Assembly: GCF_020509005.1 (NCBI RefSeq)
Contig: NC_063016.1
Location: 2,542,001 to 2,606,000, forward strand
Direction: 5' to 3'
DNA length: 64,000 nucleotides
Origin: Fulvia fulva
Lineage: Eukaryota; Ascomycota; Dothideomycetes; Mycosphaerellales; Mycosphaerellaceae
Shown here: one piece after another, positions 1 to 12,580 of the stretch
How positions within the stretch are numbered: the first letter of the stretch is position 1
How the letters are laid out: the number at the start of each line of letters is the position of its first letter
Notes under the pieces: generated by a model
The model's input: only the letters and a program-made list of their open reading frames with translations
Told to the model about the DNA's origin: nothing
Databases searched by the model: none
Made by a program: the position numbers and the translations under genes

Positions 1-83
1 GGTTAACTAGGTCCTTAAAGACATTATTACGGACATTCCCGCTACAACCCTATCTATAGCGACACCCTCTATATTATCGGAGT
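1..83 (+). mobile_element. copia-1, upstream piece cut off by LINE-A and the window edge
   Basis: No frame is recognisable in these 83 bases. They are assigned to copia-1 because the 12 bases at 72-83 recur exactly at 5057-5068 on the far side of LINE-A. They therefore look like the 5' flank of that insertion, and the host sequence should resume at 5069. The 5' LTR of copia-1 would lie left of the window. Confidence 0.45.
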
Positions 84-229
84 GAACGGATCTAGGGAAT
101 TATCGATCTCTACGCTAAAACACGACACATTTAAAAGCTCTTATTAAGGCCATTCTAACGATATAAAAAGCAGGCCACTGCCCCTAGGACTAAGGGAGTT
201 CTACCTCATTTAATCTAGACAGCTTGAAG

Positions 230-1578
230 CTCTCTTCACCCTATTTCTTCAGCTCTAAACGCCGCGGAGGTGCCTAGCTACATTAGGCAACTCCTAGGTA
301 ATAGCAGCCTAGGCTACGGCACTAACGGCGCCTACGGCCCTATAGGCGAAGCCCCCCTAAGACAACTAGTAGCAACTTATAGAGGACGCAAAAAGTATAG
401 AAACTAACGATCAGCTCCCTTACCGGTCTCTATAGGTAATGATCACTTAGCTACGCACGGCGCTTATACTGTCGTATCACCGAGGGCAATAAGAAATAAG
501 GACGACGTCCTAGGCGATTAGTAAGGCCACCCGGAATTAACACCCCTATAGCTAGGCATCGGTCGCGGCATCGATACTAGGCCCCCGCCTAACGTACGAT
601 GTAGTTACGATCCGCATTGTAGTAAAGGAAGACTAGGCCGAAGTTACGAAGCTATCGAACAAGGAGCTCGCCTAACGAATCAACTAACTAGGGGTGGTCG
701 TAGTGAACTAATAGTCTAACGGCACTCTACAGATCTATACTAGCTCTACTACTACTAGGAGGTACCTAGAGGCACAGCCATAGTAGGCATCTAAGGTTGC
801 GGCATTAGCGAAGGTCTTAACGAAACAATTTACGATCCTAGTCCACGACATGCCTAAGGAGTTTGACCTAACTAACTAGGGTCACCTACGCGCTCTCTAA
901 GAGGACAACCCGGTCACTCTTAACTCTCTAATCTAGAAGGCGACTTGGCTCTATAGGAAATGGCTAGAAGGTAAGAAGGCCTCGGCGCTAATAGTATAGC
1001 TATAAGACGCGAAAGCGGCGGATCTAGCGATAGAACAAGGCCTAGTCTAGTAATATAGCCTTAAGATAGTAGAAAAGCACTCCTTATCCTTTCGTGTCCT
1101 CTAATACTTCAAATGCTAACAGTATAGACACCAAACCTATACGTGCACAAACAAGTAGGCCTGCTCGAACTATATAGGAGACTATATGTCTAGGGACTAT
1201 ATATCGACTACGAGACGGTACGCGAACTGTCCGGGGCACCACCTATCGTATAGTACGGAATGCCTATAGCGGAAACTAGCGAAAAACAAGGCAATCACAA
1301 ACAGAACCGTCGCCCTAAGATTCTACGGCGACCGTAAGGCTAGCCTATACCGGAACTAACTAGCGGCGGTCGGGCATAAGCGCCCTAGGGCCGAGAACGA
1401 TATAAAGGATACGTAGCCTAGGGCGTACGGGAGGCCACGTGCTCTACTAGCTACGGCGAGGGAATCTAACTAGGCCCGGCTCCCCTTTAGTACATAGCCG
1501 ATAGGCGTAGACCAGGACGTATAGGGTAGTAGGACATAGGACGATATAGAGGAAATGATTGTCGATGCCGATGACTAG
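230..1578 (+). pseudogene. LINE-A ORF1 remnant (zinc-knuckle RNA-binding protein)
   Basis: ORF1 proteins of Tad/I-type LINEs coat the element RNA. The C-terminal knuckle array is visible at about 1095-1265: the codon order Cys-x2-Cys-x4-His-x4-Cys followed by further Cys/His pairs matches the spacing in the intact LINE-G ORF1, with Gln and Trp codons turned to TAG. The 3' end is set by the stop at 1576-1578. ORF2 begins with ATG at 1571, an 8-base overlap (ATGACTAG). The N-terminus is uncertain: the counterpart in LINE-B stays open for 64 codons from a TTG, so the true start may lie a little upstream of 230. Several internal stops are present and it is certainly non-functional. Confidence 0.6.
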
Positions 1579-4500
1579 CCTCGACACGCTTAGCATCATC
1601 TAGTATAACGTTAACTATAGTAAGGATATAGTCTAGAACTATTTCCTATACGAGGCGGACCTACGCGTCTACCACGTCCTTATAATCTAGGAGCTATAGA
1701 TTAACCCGCACTATAAGAGACTAACGACCTACAAGTCACTAGGCTACACGACATGCCTACGAGGCGACGGCAGACCCCGTACGTGCTTCTATGTTAGTAA
1801 GGACATACTAGAATCCGACTAGGAGGTAGTGTACTACGTAGACGAAGAAGGCGGGGCCGATATTACCTCCCTCTACGTAGGTAGCACCTAGATACACAAC
1901 CTATACATACAACCGCTAGCCTCGAGGTCTAGCCGCGACCTAGGGGTCTATAGACACCTAGACAGTACGCTCAAGAGACAAGGGTGCCACATCGTAGTAG
2001 GAGACTTCAATATATACTACCCTTCCTAGGAAAGCCTTATATAGCCGCACCCTATAGCCGACGAAGTACTCGACTTGATAGCGAGCAACGTAATTGCCCT
2101 TAATACCCCGAAGGACCTAGGCACCTAGAAGAGAGGGGGACTCTAAGGCACGATCGACCTCTCCTAGATCTTAGATAGCTACTACTATACGGTAACCTAC
2201 TATAGGATCGAACATAAACTCGAGGCGTCGTTAGACTATATGCTAGTCAGGACCTCTATTACGACATAGATATAACGTATACTAGCGAGAACCCCTAAGC
2301 TAAACTAGGGAAAGGCCTACTAGGCTAACATCTAGGCGTACCTCGATAACTCTAAGAGGCTAGTCTAGATCGCGTAGCAGCAATATAACAGTAAAGACGA
2401 GATAGACGAAGTAGTCTAGGGGTTGACAGACGAAATAAGAAAAGCGACCTTACTTTACGTTCCGCTTGCCTAACTAACGATATAGTCTAAACTATACTAG
2501 ACGCCGGAGTGTACTACGGTAGTAAGAGAAGTAAGGAGAGTCCGCCGGGTATAGACGAGCAGCTATAGCGAGGAGGCCTAGAACGTATATAGGGAGGTAT
2601 ACCAACAGAAGAAAGCTATAATACGGAGGGAGAAAGTAGTCGGCTAGAGGGCTATAGTAGAAGAAATCGCCGGCAAGCTAGAGAGGATGTAGAAGCTAGC
2701 GAAATGGGCCCGACAGGACCCTACACAGGGCCCCTCCTTCTCTATCCTAGCGCTACAATCGCCTAGTAGCCCGGTTAGCGACCCCGAGGCCAAGGCGCGT
2801 CTACTAGCTAGTAAGTTCTTCCCACCCCTAGTCGAGGCTAATCTAAGCGACATAAACAGCTCTACTCCCCTAGCCCCTAGCATCGCGGTCTAATAGGAGG
2901 TGTCCGAGGGAGAAGTTACCGCTATGCTAAGGAAGTTGCCGGCGAAGAAAGCCCCGGGGCCGGATAGGATCCTAAACGAGCTACTAAAGAAGTGTAGAGA
3001 TTAACTAGCCCTAGTAGTTGTAGCGATCTTTAACGCCTACCTATAGACCGGATACCACCCGATAGCTTTTAAACAATCGACGATAGTGGTCCTACGTAAG
3101 CCGTAGAAGGAAGACTATACGTAGGTAAAGTCGTACCGCCTAATTGCGCTCCTTAACACTCTTAGGAAGGCGCTTAAGAAGCTAGTTATAACGAGACTCT
3201 CCGAGGCGGTAGAGGAATACTCCCTACTCCCGGACACCTAGATAGGTACGCGCCTATAGCGATCGACGCTATCCGCGATAGAACTTATCACCTCTTAGGT
3301 AAAGGCCATCTAGTATAAGAATAGGGACAAGGTAGCTTCCTTACTTAGCCTAGACATATCGGGAGCCTTCGACTACGTGTTATACCCGCGGCTTCTCTAT
3401 ATCCTAAGGTCGAAAGGACTCCCTAAGTAGCTTATTAACTTCGTACGGTCCTACCTCTAAAACCGTAGTACGTCGATCCTAGTCGGCTAGTACAGAAGCC
3501 TATTTTAAGTAGTCTATACTAGAATCCCGTAAGGCTTAACGCTAGTACCGATTCTATTCCTCTTCTTTATAGCGACGCTACTCCCAGCCCTAGAATCCCA
3601 GAACACCGCTACGAGCGGCTTCGTAGACGACACAAACATCCTAGCGTAGTCTTCCTCGACTAAGGAGAACTGTAGGCTACTAGAAGAGAAGCACAAGATC
3701 TACGAGGACTAGGCTAGGAGGCACGGGGCTCGGTTTGCCCCAGAAAAGTACAATCTGATACACTTTACGCGCCGGCCACGGTTCTACAATATGCAAGCTT
3801 CTATCTAGATATAGGGGCATACGACTAACCCGGCAAATCAGCTCAGGATCCTCGGACTATAGGTAGACCCGGCGCTACGGTAGAGGAAGCACGTATAGGC
3901 AATATTACGGAAAGCTAAACAGAATATAGCATTATACTAGAGGCTTACTACGTCTATATAGGGGGCGGACTTCCGGTAGTCACGACTTCTATATACGGCT
4001 ATTATACGGCCAGTCCTTACCTATAGTAGTCAAGTGTGGTCCTTAGGCGAGAGGGCCTACCTATCGAAGGGACTCGTCGCGCCGCTAGCGAAGATCTAAA
4101 ACCAATGCCTAAGGAAGGTCACCGGGGTATATAAGTCGATACTAACGAGGATGCTTAAGCACGAGACCGCTATACCGCCGATCGACCTATATATCTAGGG
4201 ACTACGGACCTCCTACTTAGGCAAGTCGGCACAGTACCTAGTATAGAAGGTCATCGCTAGTGTAGTCGTAAGGGTCCGCGAATCAGTACTAGCGTATAAG
4301 GGCATTCGACCCGGAAACGAGCCGAACTACCGGGCAAGGGACGAACAGCTAGTAACACAATAGGAAGGTGAGAAATCGTTTGTAGAGTAACTATAGAAAG
4401 AGAGGTGGAACAACCAGGTTGTAGGGCATAGTAGACGCCCTTAGCTAGCGGGACAACCTAAGGAATAGTTAGCTACAAAATCCGCGGTCAAGCACCCCCC

Positions 4501-4880
4501 GAAGCTCATCTACTACCGCCTTACGAGGGCATAGAGTAGTATAGCAACCCAACTACGAAGCGAACACATCGGCCTCTAGGGGTACCTATTATAGAGGAAG
4601 GTTCTAGGATACACGAATACTAGCTACCCCTACGGCTATCGCTCCTAGAACGTACGGTACGCACTCCTCGTCTGTCCGAGGTGGTCGCTAGGAAGGGGGG
4701 AGTGGATAGTAAAGGCGAGGAACCGGACGATTAGGGCACTTCTTAACAACGCTAAAGACCTACGGCGTATTACGAACTAGATACTAGAGAAGGGCTAGCT
4801 AGAACAGTACCGCCTAGTAGGAGTAGTACAGGAAGAGAGGACACGACGTAGCGCGACGAGACCGGCTAGGAGCGGGGGCT
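1571..4880 (+). pseudogene. LINE-A ORF2 remnant (APE endonuclease, reverse transcriptase)
   Basis: ORF2 would nick the target and reverse transcribe the element RNA. Domains follow the order of intact ORF2. The endonuclease opens with the SIIxYNVN motif near 1588-1614 (Gln codon now TAG) and has GDFN near 1999-2013. The reverse transcriptase has KAPGPDR near 2950, the SLDISGAFD block near 3350 and the catalytic FVDD at 3620-3631, which survived mutation. A Cys/His knuckle follows near 4620-4680. No RNase H domain is recognisable between the reverse transcriptase and that knuckle. Stops are frequent, nearly all TAG or TAA at former Gln or Trp positions. Confidence 0.85.
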
Positions 4881-4952
4881 AACGGGGTAGTGATATAGAC
4901 TACGTACGTTCAGAGGGAAAGCTAATCTAGACAAGGAGTAGTCGGGGGCGGG

Positions 4953-4981
4953 AAGGGTTTTCACCTATTCGGGTTTCCCTT
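4953..4981 (+). other. 3'-UTR hairpin of LINE-A
   Basis: Outer stem aaggg/ccctt, a 5-base pyrimidine bulge (ttttc) opposite tt, and inner stem acc/ggt closing a 6-base loop. It lies about 75 bases before the element end. The same architecture occurs in LINE-B, -E, -F and -G with paired changes in the stems. A role as the recognition site for target-primed reverse transcription is inferred. Confidence 0.6.
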
Positions 4982-5056
4982 TGTATATAACAATAGATAT
5001 ATACCTATATAGGCCGGATAGGGTCCTAGAACAGGGGAATGACAAATCTATCTATC

Positions 5057-5068
5057 TATTATCGGAGT
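5057..5068 (+). repeat. target-site duplication, right copy, of LINE-A
   Basis: Twelve bases identical to 72-83, directly after the ATCT tail of LINE-A. Confidence 0.85.
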
Positions 5069-8000
5069 CATCCCTTCCTTTAGATTAAGCGATAAGGAAG
5101 GCATCGTATAGACGGTATAATATAACGGCCCTATATAAGATGTATATCTATCTATCGATAGATAACTAAGAGATAATATACGAGATCCGGTATATAAAGG
5201 AGTTATAGGAATAGGCTAAAGCTAAATATAAGAGAAGACTTCTCGCTACTAGAAGAAGTTTGCTTTAGTAATATACCAATTTCGTGATAATAAAAGACCA
5301 GTCGATAGATAACACCTAGTAGGAGCTTAGCTTAATTATAAGGAGGGCTGTTTTAATCTTACCTTAGTTCTAAGATATTAAGACTAAGGACAGAAAGATC
5401 TAGCAACTCTTAGTAGCTCTACTAGACTTATTTAGCTCAATTCGCGATGTAATTAATGCCTAGGTGAATCTCTTACTACAAGACATTCTTATAATCCTTA
5501 GGGAGAAGTAAGAATCAATGATTTATTAAGGGACAGCTATATTCGCTAAGAAGGGTTTCTAGGGCAAGCTTACGTACTATCTCTATAATAGTAACTATCT
5601 TATAAGCAAGTGCCTATACCTTTCTATAGCTTAGTAGGCTGTTAGGAACAAGGACAAACTAGCTAGGGTTACCTACCCTACTAAGAGATAACCGTTACTA
5701 CCTCGTAGGAGGTCATTATTACTAAACCTTCGTGATGTCCTTAAGGTGATAACAGACCTTATAAAGTAGAGAAAGGAGAGCCGTAAGCCAAAGGCCTCCT
5801 CTAGTAAGAAGCCTATAAGGGCCTATATAACCTAGGAAGACGTATTGGACTCTGAGATACTATTAGAAGATAATAATGTTAATAAGGTTGCCTATTCTAC
5901 TATAGAAGCTAAAGGCAAGTACCCCTCGTCCGAGTAGTTACTTGACTCTTATACATCATTATATATAACTGACTAAGATTCACTATTAAGGATAATAAAG
6001 CCTCTTTAAAAGAGGAAGTAGATCAAGGTTAGGGGTGGCTATCTATAAGCTACATATATAGGAAGTATAGTAATAGGTAGTCCTTCTAGAAAGTAAATTG
6101 TCTTAGAAAATGTCCTGTTTGTTCCTAGCCTTAGAGTTAGTCTTGTTTCGTAGAATCAGTTTAGCTAATAGTTTGCTATCTAACTACCTAGTTTCACCCT
6201 AAAATCCTTATCTAGTAAACCCGTTATCTAGACTAAACTTCGAGGAGGAGTACCGTTTATCTACTCGATCTCGGAAATTCTTAAGCTATAGTATACTAGT
6301 ATACTCTCTTAAGAACGTGACGGCACCGCTATAGCTAATACTAAGTCCGAAGATTAGTAGGAGCTATAGTATAGAAGATGTGTACACCTTAGCAAGGGAC
6401 TACTAAGAAACCTATATAGAGTCACTAATAAGAAAGATCCTATTCCTATTCCTTCTAAACACTAGAACTACAAGTCTACTCCCTTATAAATATAAGGAAG
6501 TTCAAAGGACCTACTATAGAGAGGAAAGGGGAGAGGCTGGCCCTTATCTCTATTGATATCTATAGGCCTTTTCAGGGCGTAGTCTCTAGGCTAGGATATA
6601 AATATTGACTTGAGATTGTAGACAACTTCTCTAGGAAGAAGTGGGTAATCCCTATAAAGGCTAGGAGCGACGCCCCTATAGCCCTACGGGATTAGAAGGT
6701 CTAGGCAGAACAGTAGTCAAGGTGCTTTCTATCTACGATCCGTAGTAATAGTATAAAGGAAATTCTCGCCTTACTAAAAGAGTAGGAGAAGGAGTTTAGT
6801 ACTTAGATAGACATAACTAATGCCTACAACTCCCTTCAAAATAGACCTATAGAAAGGTCAATTCAAGCCTCTAAGAACATAGTCCGGGCTATACTTAAAG
6901 ACTCTAGTATACTAGTTAAGTTCTAGCTAGAAGCTTTATATCTATAGACTATAATTAGAAATAGACTGCCTAATAGTCCGATTATTAATAGTATTGCTCT
7001 TTTACTAGAAGAAGCCTTTACTAGCTAAGTACCGTTAGTCGACTATTTCCGCGTCTAGGGATATAAAGCTATAGTCTATATAGACCTAAGAGCCTAACCT
7101 TAAGGCTTAAGGAGAGACAAGTTAATAAACCGAGGGAAAGAAGCCGTATTTATAGGCTACTTAGAAAACACTATAAAACAATAGCTGTTCTAGGATCCCG
7201 ACATAAAAGCTATAAAAGCGTATAGTTATGTCGACTAGTTAAAGAATAAGAAGGGGGGAGATATAGATCTTGGTATCACTTTCACTAACTAGCCGAGTCG
7301 AGCGCTATAGCGCAATTATATTAGGAAGAAGCCCTTTAGGGCGAAATTTTCAGATAGGGGATTATTAGAGACACCGTTACGAAGGCTAGGAGAAAATATA
7401 GCGGTTTTAATACTATCGAAGGCCGATAACGGTAGATCTATACAGAACCTACCCAAGTCATTAACACTATAACAACCGCTGTTTATATAACTTCCCCCTC
7501 CCCTAAAGGACATTAGGGAATACTAGAAGTTTAGAGATTAGGGTACTCTAATAAAAGAAAAAGAAGATGTCGTTCAGTTCGACCTATCCGAACACCTAGC
7601 GCCACCTCAGGTTATAGGTAATAAGAGGTCAAGGGGGGACGGGGATGATAACTCTAAAGAGTATAAGGCTAAACACTATAAGGCTCTTATCGCCTAGATG
7701 TTCTATCTAGACCCTATAATAAGCTAGGTAGAGGAGATTCTAAACAACGTAAAAGAATATACATTTGCTGCTATTAGGTAGGCTATAGCCTATTAGTAGG
7801 AAGTACTAATCCTAAAGTCCTATAAGGTAGCCGTAGGAGACCCCGAATAGGGACATATATAGAGAGAGGCAATCGAGAACGAACTTATTACCTTAGTAAG
7901 CAACAACACCTAGGAAGCAGTTATACCGCTAAAGGGTACAAATCTAATTACTTCTAGGTAGGTCTTTGATATAAAAAGAATGATTAGTAGAGCTATTAAG

Positions 8001-9433
8001 AAGTTTAAGGCAAGACTAGTTATAAGAGGGTTTTTATAGAAATATAGGGTTCACTTCGAAGAGACCTTTATACCTACTATTAGACATAATACTCTCCGAG
8101 TATTTATAGCAGTAGTGTATAAGAGAGATCTCGAGATGTACCTAGTAGATATGAATAATGCTTTTACCTAAAGTAGCCTTCTTAAAGACATCTATATAAT
8201 CCTACCCCTAGGAGTTGAAGCACCTCTAAACATAGTGTTTAAGGTCCTACGAAGCCTTTATAGGCTTAAGCAAGTAGCTAGAGACTGGAACAAGCTCTAT
8301 GTTACGAAGCTAGAGAAGATTAGATTTACCTAGTCCTAGGTAGATCTATACCTACTTATCTATACGGATAGAGACCTTATAGTCCTTACCTATATAGATG
8401 ACATACCTATTGTAGCTCCGAAGCTATTAGATGTTCAGTGGTTTAAGGCCAAGCTTAGAAAAGTGTTTAAGATCAAAGATCTTAGTAAACCTATAAAGAT
8501 CCTTAGAATAAGGATTATAAGAGATAGGTCCTAAGGCACTTTAAAGCTTAATTAAGGACACTATATCTACGCTAACTTAGCCAAGATAAACATAGCTAGA
8601 GAGAAGGCTACGCTAACCTACTTACCTATAGAGAGCTACGAGCATTTAGTACCTACGGCTTCTATAGATAAGAGGTGTAACAAACAGGATTACTAGAGCT
8701 ATAATAGTACCTAGATGTGGCTAATAACAATAATAAGGCTAGACTTAGCATTCCCTCTTAGAAGAATTAGCTTATATGTTACTAATTTCTCGTAGTAGTA
8801 TATAAAGGCTTTAAAGAAGCTCTCCCGATACCTACGGTCGTACCTAGGTCTTATATATAGAAAGGGAGGGGGCAATCTCTAGGGATACTCGGACTCTAAC
8901 TACGCTATAGACAAAGTAGATAGAGTCTCAATTCTAGGATACGTGTAGTTCCTTTATAGATCACCTATGTCCTAGATAAGTAGTAAGTAGAAGTCTATTA
9001 TAACAATAATAATAGAAGCTAAGTTTATAGCTATAAACGTAGCCGTAAAGTAGTCACAATTTCTTACTACTGTCCTTAGGGAAATGGGGTGCCTAGAACT
9101 AGTAGGAAAGAGCTCTTTCTAGCCGAGTATAAGGGCAAGCAAGGGCACTATTAACGAGCTAAGGCTAGTTAAGCTTATAGGTAACAACTAAGCCACTTTA
9201 ATACTTATTAAAGATGCCTATATATATAAAAGGTCAAAGCATATTGATCTTATATATAACTATATTAGACATCTCTAGTAGTAGAAGAAGATTATAGTGG
9301 ACTACTACTATATAAAGGACATAGCTACTAATAGGTTAATAAAGCCCCTTAATAGGTAGTAGTTCTAAAACTTTATAAGGTAGCTCTAGCTTACGTAAAG
9401 GGATTATAGGAGACTATATAGCCTAAGAAGGAG
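5069..9433 (+). pseudogene. copia-1 gag-pol remnant (Ty1/copia polyprotein)
   Basis: A RIP-mutated Ty1/copia polyprotein. In order: a gag-like region (about 5080-5700); protease/GAG-pre-integrase region with an HLSKGLLRNLYR-like motif near 6390-6420; integrase core (about 6540-7150); reverse transcriptase of the RVT_2 type (about 7890-8720) with its catalytic YIDD at 8391-8402; and a copia RNase H ending in the family-typical YNYIRHL...IKPL segment at about 9250-9350. Integrase before reverse transcriptase is diagnostic for copia. In-frame TAG/TAA codons occur throughout. The 5' part continues at 1-83 and beyond the window. Confidence 0.85.
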
Positions 9434-9671
9434 TATTAAGAACATATAGGCCGTAGGACAAGTATATAGGTATAGGTGTGTTATATAACTAGATCACGTG
9501 ACTAGGGTTTACTAGCCTATAGACTAGTAAACATCCGGACACCTAGCATCTACCTACACCTATACTAATACTAGCGATACTATATATAGATACACGCTAT
9601 CCTATTAGGTCCTTCTTCGTCTTTCGTATAATCCGCCGTCTTCTACTACTACGTAAATCGTACCTATTTAA
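9434..9671 (+). repeat. copia-1 3' LTR
   Basis: A purine-rich tract (aagaaggag) at 9425-9433 precedes tattaagaac, the expected RIP form of a TGTT LTR start. The right edge is fixed by comparison with gypsy-D2: from about 9672 on, the sequence matches 32289 onward, the host into which copia-1 inserted. No 5' LTR is in the window for comparison, so both ends are approximate. Confidence 0.6.
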
Positions 9672-12252
9672 TAGGATCTATATTTACTTCCGGATTTAGA
9701 TCCCCTAGTTCGTGATCGTCGCTCGGCTAATATATAAGCTTTTAAGGAAGGACGTCGAGTTTGTCTAGACTAAGAATAAGTAGTTCTCGAAAGAGAAGCT
9801 AGTAAGATTCTTAGTAATAGTACTAGCGTTAGTAACTATCTCCTACGCCCTAGGAGCTAGTAGGATCTTCGTTTCTATTAACGCGAGTAGTATTAGGTAG
9901 GGTTATATAATATCGTAGGAATTACTAGACAACACTCGAACGAAGACACCTAGTAAGGTATAAGAGCGGTACCTAGAACGTAAACGAGGCTAAGTACGAT
10001 ATAGGAAAGCGGGAGTACCTCGGAGTACTAAAAGGCCTTAAGAAGGTGTAGCGCTACCTCGTAGGAGTAGACTTCGTGCTCGAAGTTAATACTAAAACGC
10101 TAGTATAGCAGTTAAATTGGCTAGTATCCGATATTCTAAACTCTATAATAGTAAGGTAGATTACTTAGATCCGGCTATTTACCTTTAAAGTAAGGTATAT
10201 CGATAGGAAGAAGTACTCCGGACCGGATATACTATCTCGTAGACCACCTATAGCTAAGGAGCTTACGGAACCTAACGATAATATTAATAAGATAATTAAC
10301 GACAAATTCTTCCGTTACGCCGAGCTAGATAATACTTTCCCCGTTATTCTAGAGCGTAAATGACTCCTCGAACCCTAGTATAGTAACAATTCTAAGCTTA
10401 TAGCTCATATTCTAGTATATTAAACACGACCGGAAGGGGTCACCCGGTCTAAGTATCGAAACCTCGTTAAGAAGAGTCCTCGGTACTACTTAAGAGACAA
10501 GCTCTTATTAATAAGCCGCGAAGGGGTATACCGATATAGCTAGTAGTAGACGATAATAATACTTAGAAAGAGATCGTAATATACTAGTATAAAAAGTATA
10601 GTTACCGGAGTATAGAGCTAGTATATAATCTTATTACTAGCCGGTATTACTAGGAGGGCTACTTCTCCGACGTATCGAATTAGGTAAGGACTTATACTCT
10701 TTATAACTTTCGCGAAGGTAACTAGAGAGTAGGAGAAATGTACTTATTGACTTAGTAGGTTATAGGAGAGAGGTAGTACTACGATCCCGTCTACGTATAT
10801 AGAAACGTCTACTTACTTATCGCCCGAGAAGCTCTAAGTAGGTAGATTAAGGCGAATGTCGTACGGAAGCCTCTAAATTCGCCGGCGATTACTAAGTTCC
10901 TATATAAGATAGTATTTAGCCGGTATAGATACTACTATAAGATTATGCTTAATAACGCTAGTATTAACGAAGGGGAGGTAGAGAGGATATTTACTAGTAT
11001 AGGTATTAAGTATATCCGGATCTTACCCTACTATCCGTAGTTAAATATAATTAAAGAAGTAGGATATCGACCTATTCTAGCTACTTTGGCTAAGCTTACT
11101 AAGAACACCTATAAGTCCTAGGAACGATAGATTACTACGGTACTTTAGGCTAATAGAACTACGGTATCTAGAATTACGGGTATAACGCCGGCGGAGGTTC
11201 TATATAGCTATCGTACTATTCTCCCGATCGGGGTAGAATACCCGATATAGGCGAACTGTAAATAGGCATCTATTAGATTAACGGAGGAGCTATTAGCTAT
11301 TCGGGCGCGGTAGTTATAGGTACGGGATATAAGTCTTTAGGAGTTATAGTTACGAAGAGCAAGGCTTCGTACCCTAAGTAAGGAATACTTCGATACTAAA
11401 CGTAGTATTAACTTCTAGGGGTTCTAGGTCGGAGATCTTATAGTCAAGTTCGACAAGCCGTATAAGGATGACCTATCTAGAAAGATTAGTTACCGCTAGC
11501 TTAGGCCGTATCGTATAGTAAAGGTGTACTCGGGGTTTAGTATATACGTCCTCGAGGAGCTTAATAGTACGAGGTTAAAGGGTATATAAGCCCGAGAGAA
11601 CCTGAAGCTAATCCTATAGTTAAGACCGGACCCGGAGCTTGATCTTCCTAAAGCTAAAGACATTATAGCGCTAGAGGACAGGGTTGATGTCGCGAATGTC
11701 GAAAAAGGCGATCTTCCGAACAAGAACAGACCTACTACGTCCGAATCTCACGACGAAGAGGATGACGATATACTTCTAATAGGCATTAATAGAGCTACTA
11801 TACTTCTGGAACTAGAATCTGAGCCGACGAGACTATAGGTACGGCCTTATAACCTTACTACGGAGGAGATGGCCAAATTTACTAAGATTTAGGTTAAAGG
11901 AGGGATAGGATTTCATTGTTTCTTTTTTAGGCGTAAGGAGTTCACTTAGTGGTTTTGGTTTCTAACCTTAGTTCGACTAGCTTCTAGTTCTAGTACCTAG
12001 TTTCTAGCGTACTTAATTGATTTCTAGGCTATATCCTTGATTTAAGAGTAGGCTTACTACGAAGATTAGACTTTAACTTGGCCTCCTTAGCCCCTTATAG
12101 AAAGAACTTACGATCTCCTTAATATCTCTAGACTGACTACTTGACTAGACGCCGGATCCGCCTTCCTTACGTTGACTTATAGGTATAGTTTCTTAGTTTG
12201 TGTTAGCGTGGCGGAGGTAAAACTAGGGATAGTTTCGTAATAGGGGAGGATA
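9672..12252 (+). pseudogene. gypsy-D1 pol, 3' half (RNase H, integrase)
   Basis: A Ty3/gypsy-type pol fragment: the end of reverse transcriptase and RNase H (about 9680-10330), then integrase (about 10380-11400) with recognisable strand-transfer core and YPQ segment near 11020-11040, then a C-terminal region ending near 11920 and a non-coding tail to a purine tract (ggggagga, 12243-12250). It aligns along its length with the three pieces of gypsy-D2 (32289-33994, 45711-46302, 56636-56952), total length about 2.6 kb in both. The upstream reverse transcriptase part is not here: copia-1 interrupts the element at 9672, so it should lie left of the window. RIP stops throughout. Confidence 0.8.
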
Positions 12253-12580
12253 TATTAACGAGCTAACGGCCCCCTTTAGACCCTGAAATTTGCGCGTCGA
12301 ATCTCGTTAGCCTTTAACGGTTGATTACGTAGTAGGGGTATACAGGGGTACTACTAAGATATATATACTTAGGAGGCGACCTTAGTAGGAAGCTAAGGAT
12401 TTACGAAGAATCTCTCTATAAGGCGAAAATACGGGAATCTAAAAATTTCAGATTTATTATCTTTTAGGACCACTATATATATTTCACGGCCCGTAGACCG
12501 GCAAGTATATACACCTACGCGCAAGCCATTCTAAGGTCACTAGGCGCGCCCTTACTTACTAGGGTGGTTAGTCGTCTATA
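12253..12580 (+). repeat. gypsy-D1 3' LTR
   Basis: 328 bp, starting tattaacgag after the purine tract and ending gtcgtctata. It is the reverse-complement homologue of 21758-22084 (327 bp). The right flank, ctaactagag, continues directly into LINE-C sequence corresponding to LINE-G position 53621. Confidence 0.85.

Larger units (their letters stand above)
84..5056 (+). mobile_element. LINE-A, RIP-degraded full-length-like Tad1-type non-LTR retrotransposon
   Basis: A non-LTR element of about 5 kb in the order 5' region, ORF1 with zinc knuckles, ORF2 with endonuclease and reverse transcriptase, short 3' UTR, ATCT-repeat tail. It is bounded by an exact 12-bp target duplication (72-83 and 5057-5068, tattatcggagt), so both ends are original. 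Stops from CAG/CAA/TGG-to-TAG/TAA changes break every frame. LINE-B at 13692-18193 is a second copy of the same family in inverse orientation and lacks about 458 bp that LINE-A retains (2096-2553). LINE-A sits inside copia-1. Confidence 0.9.
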
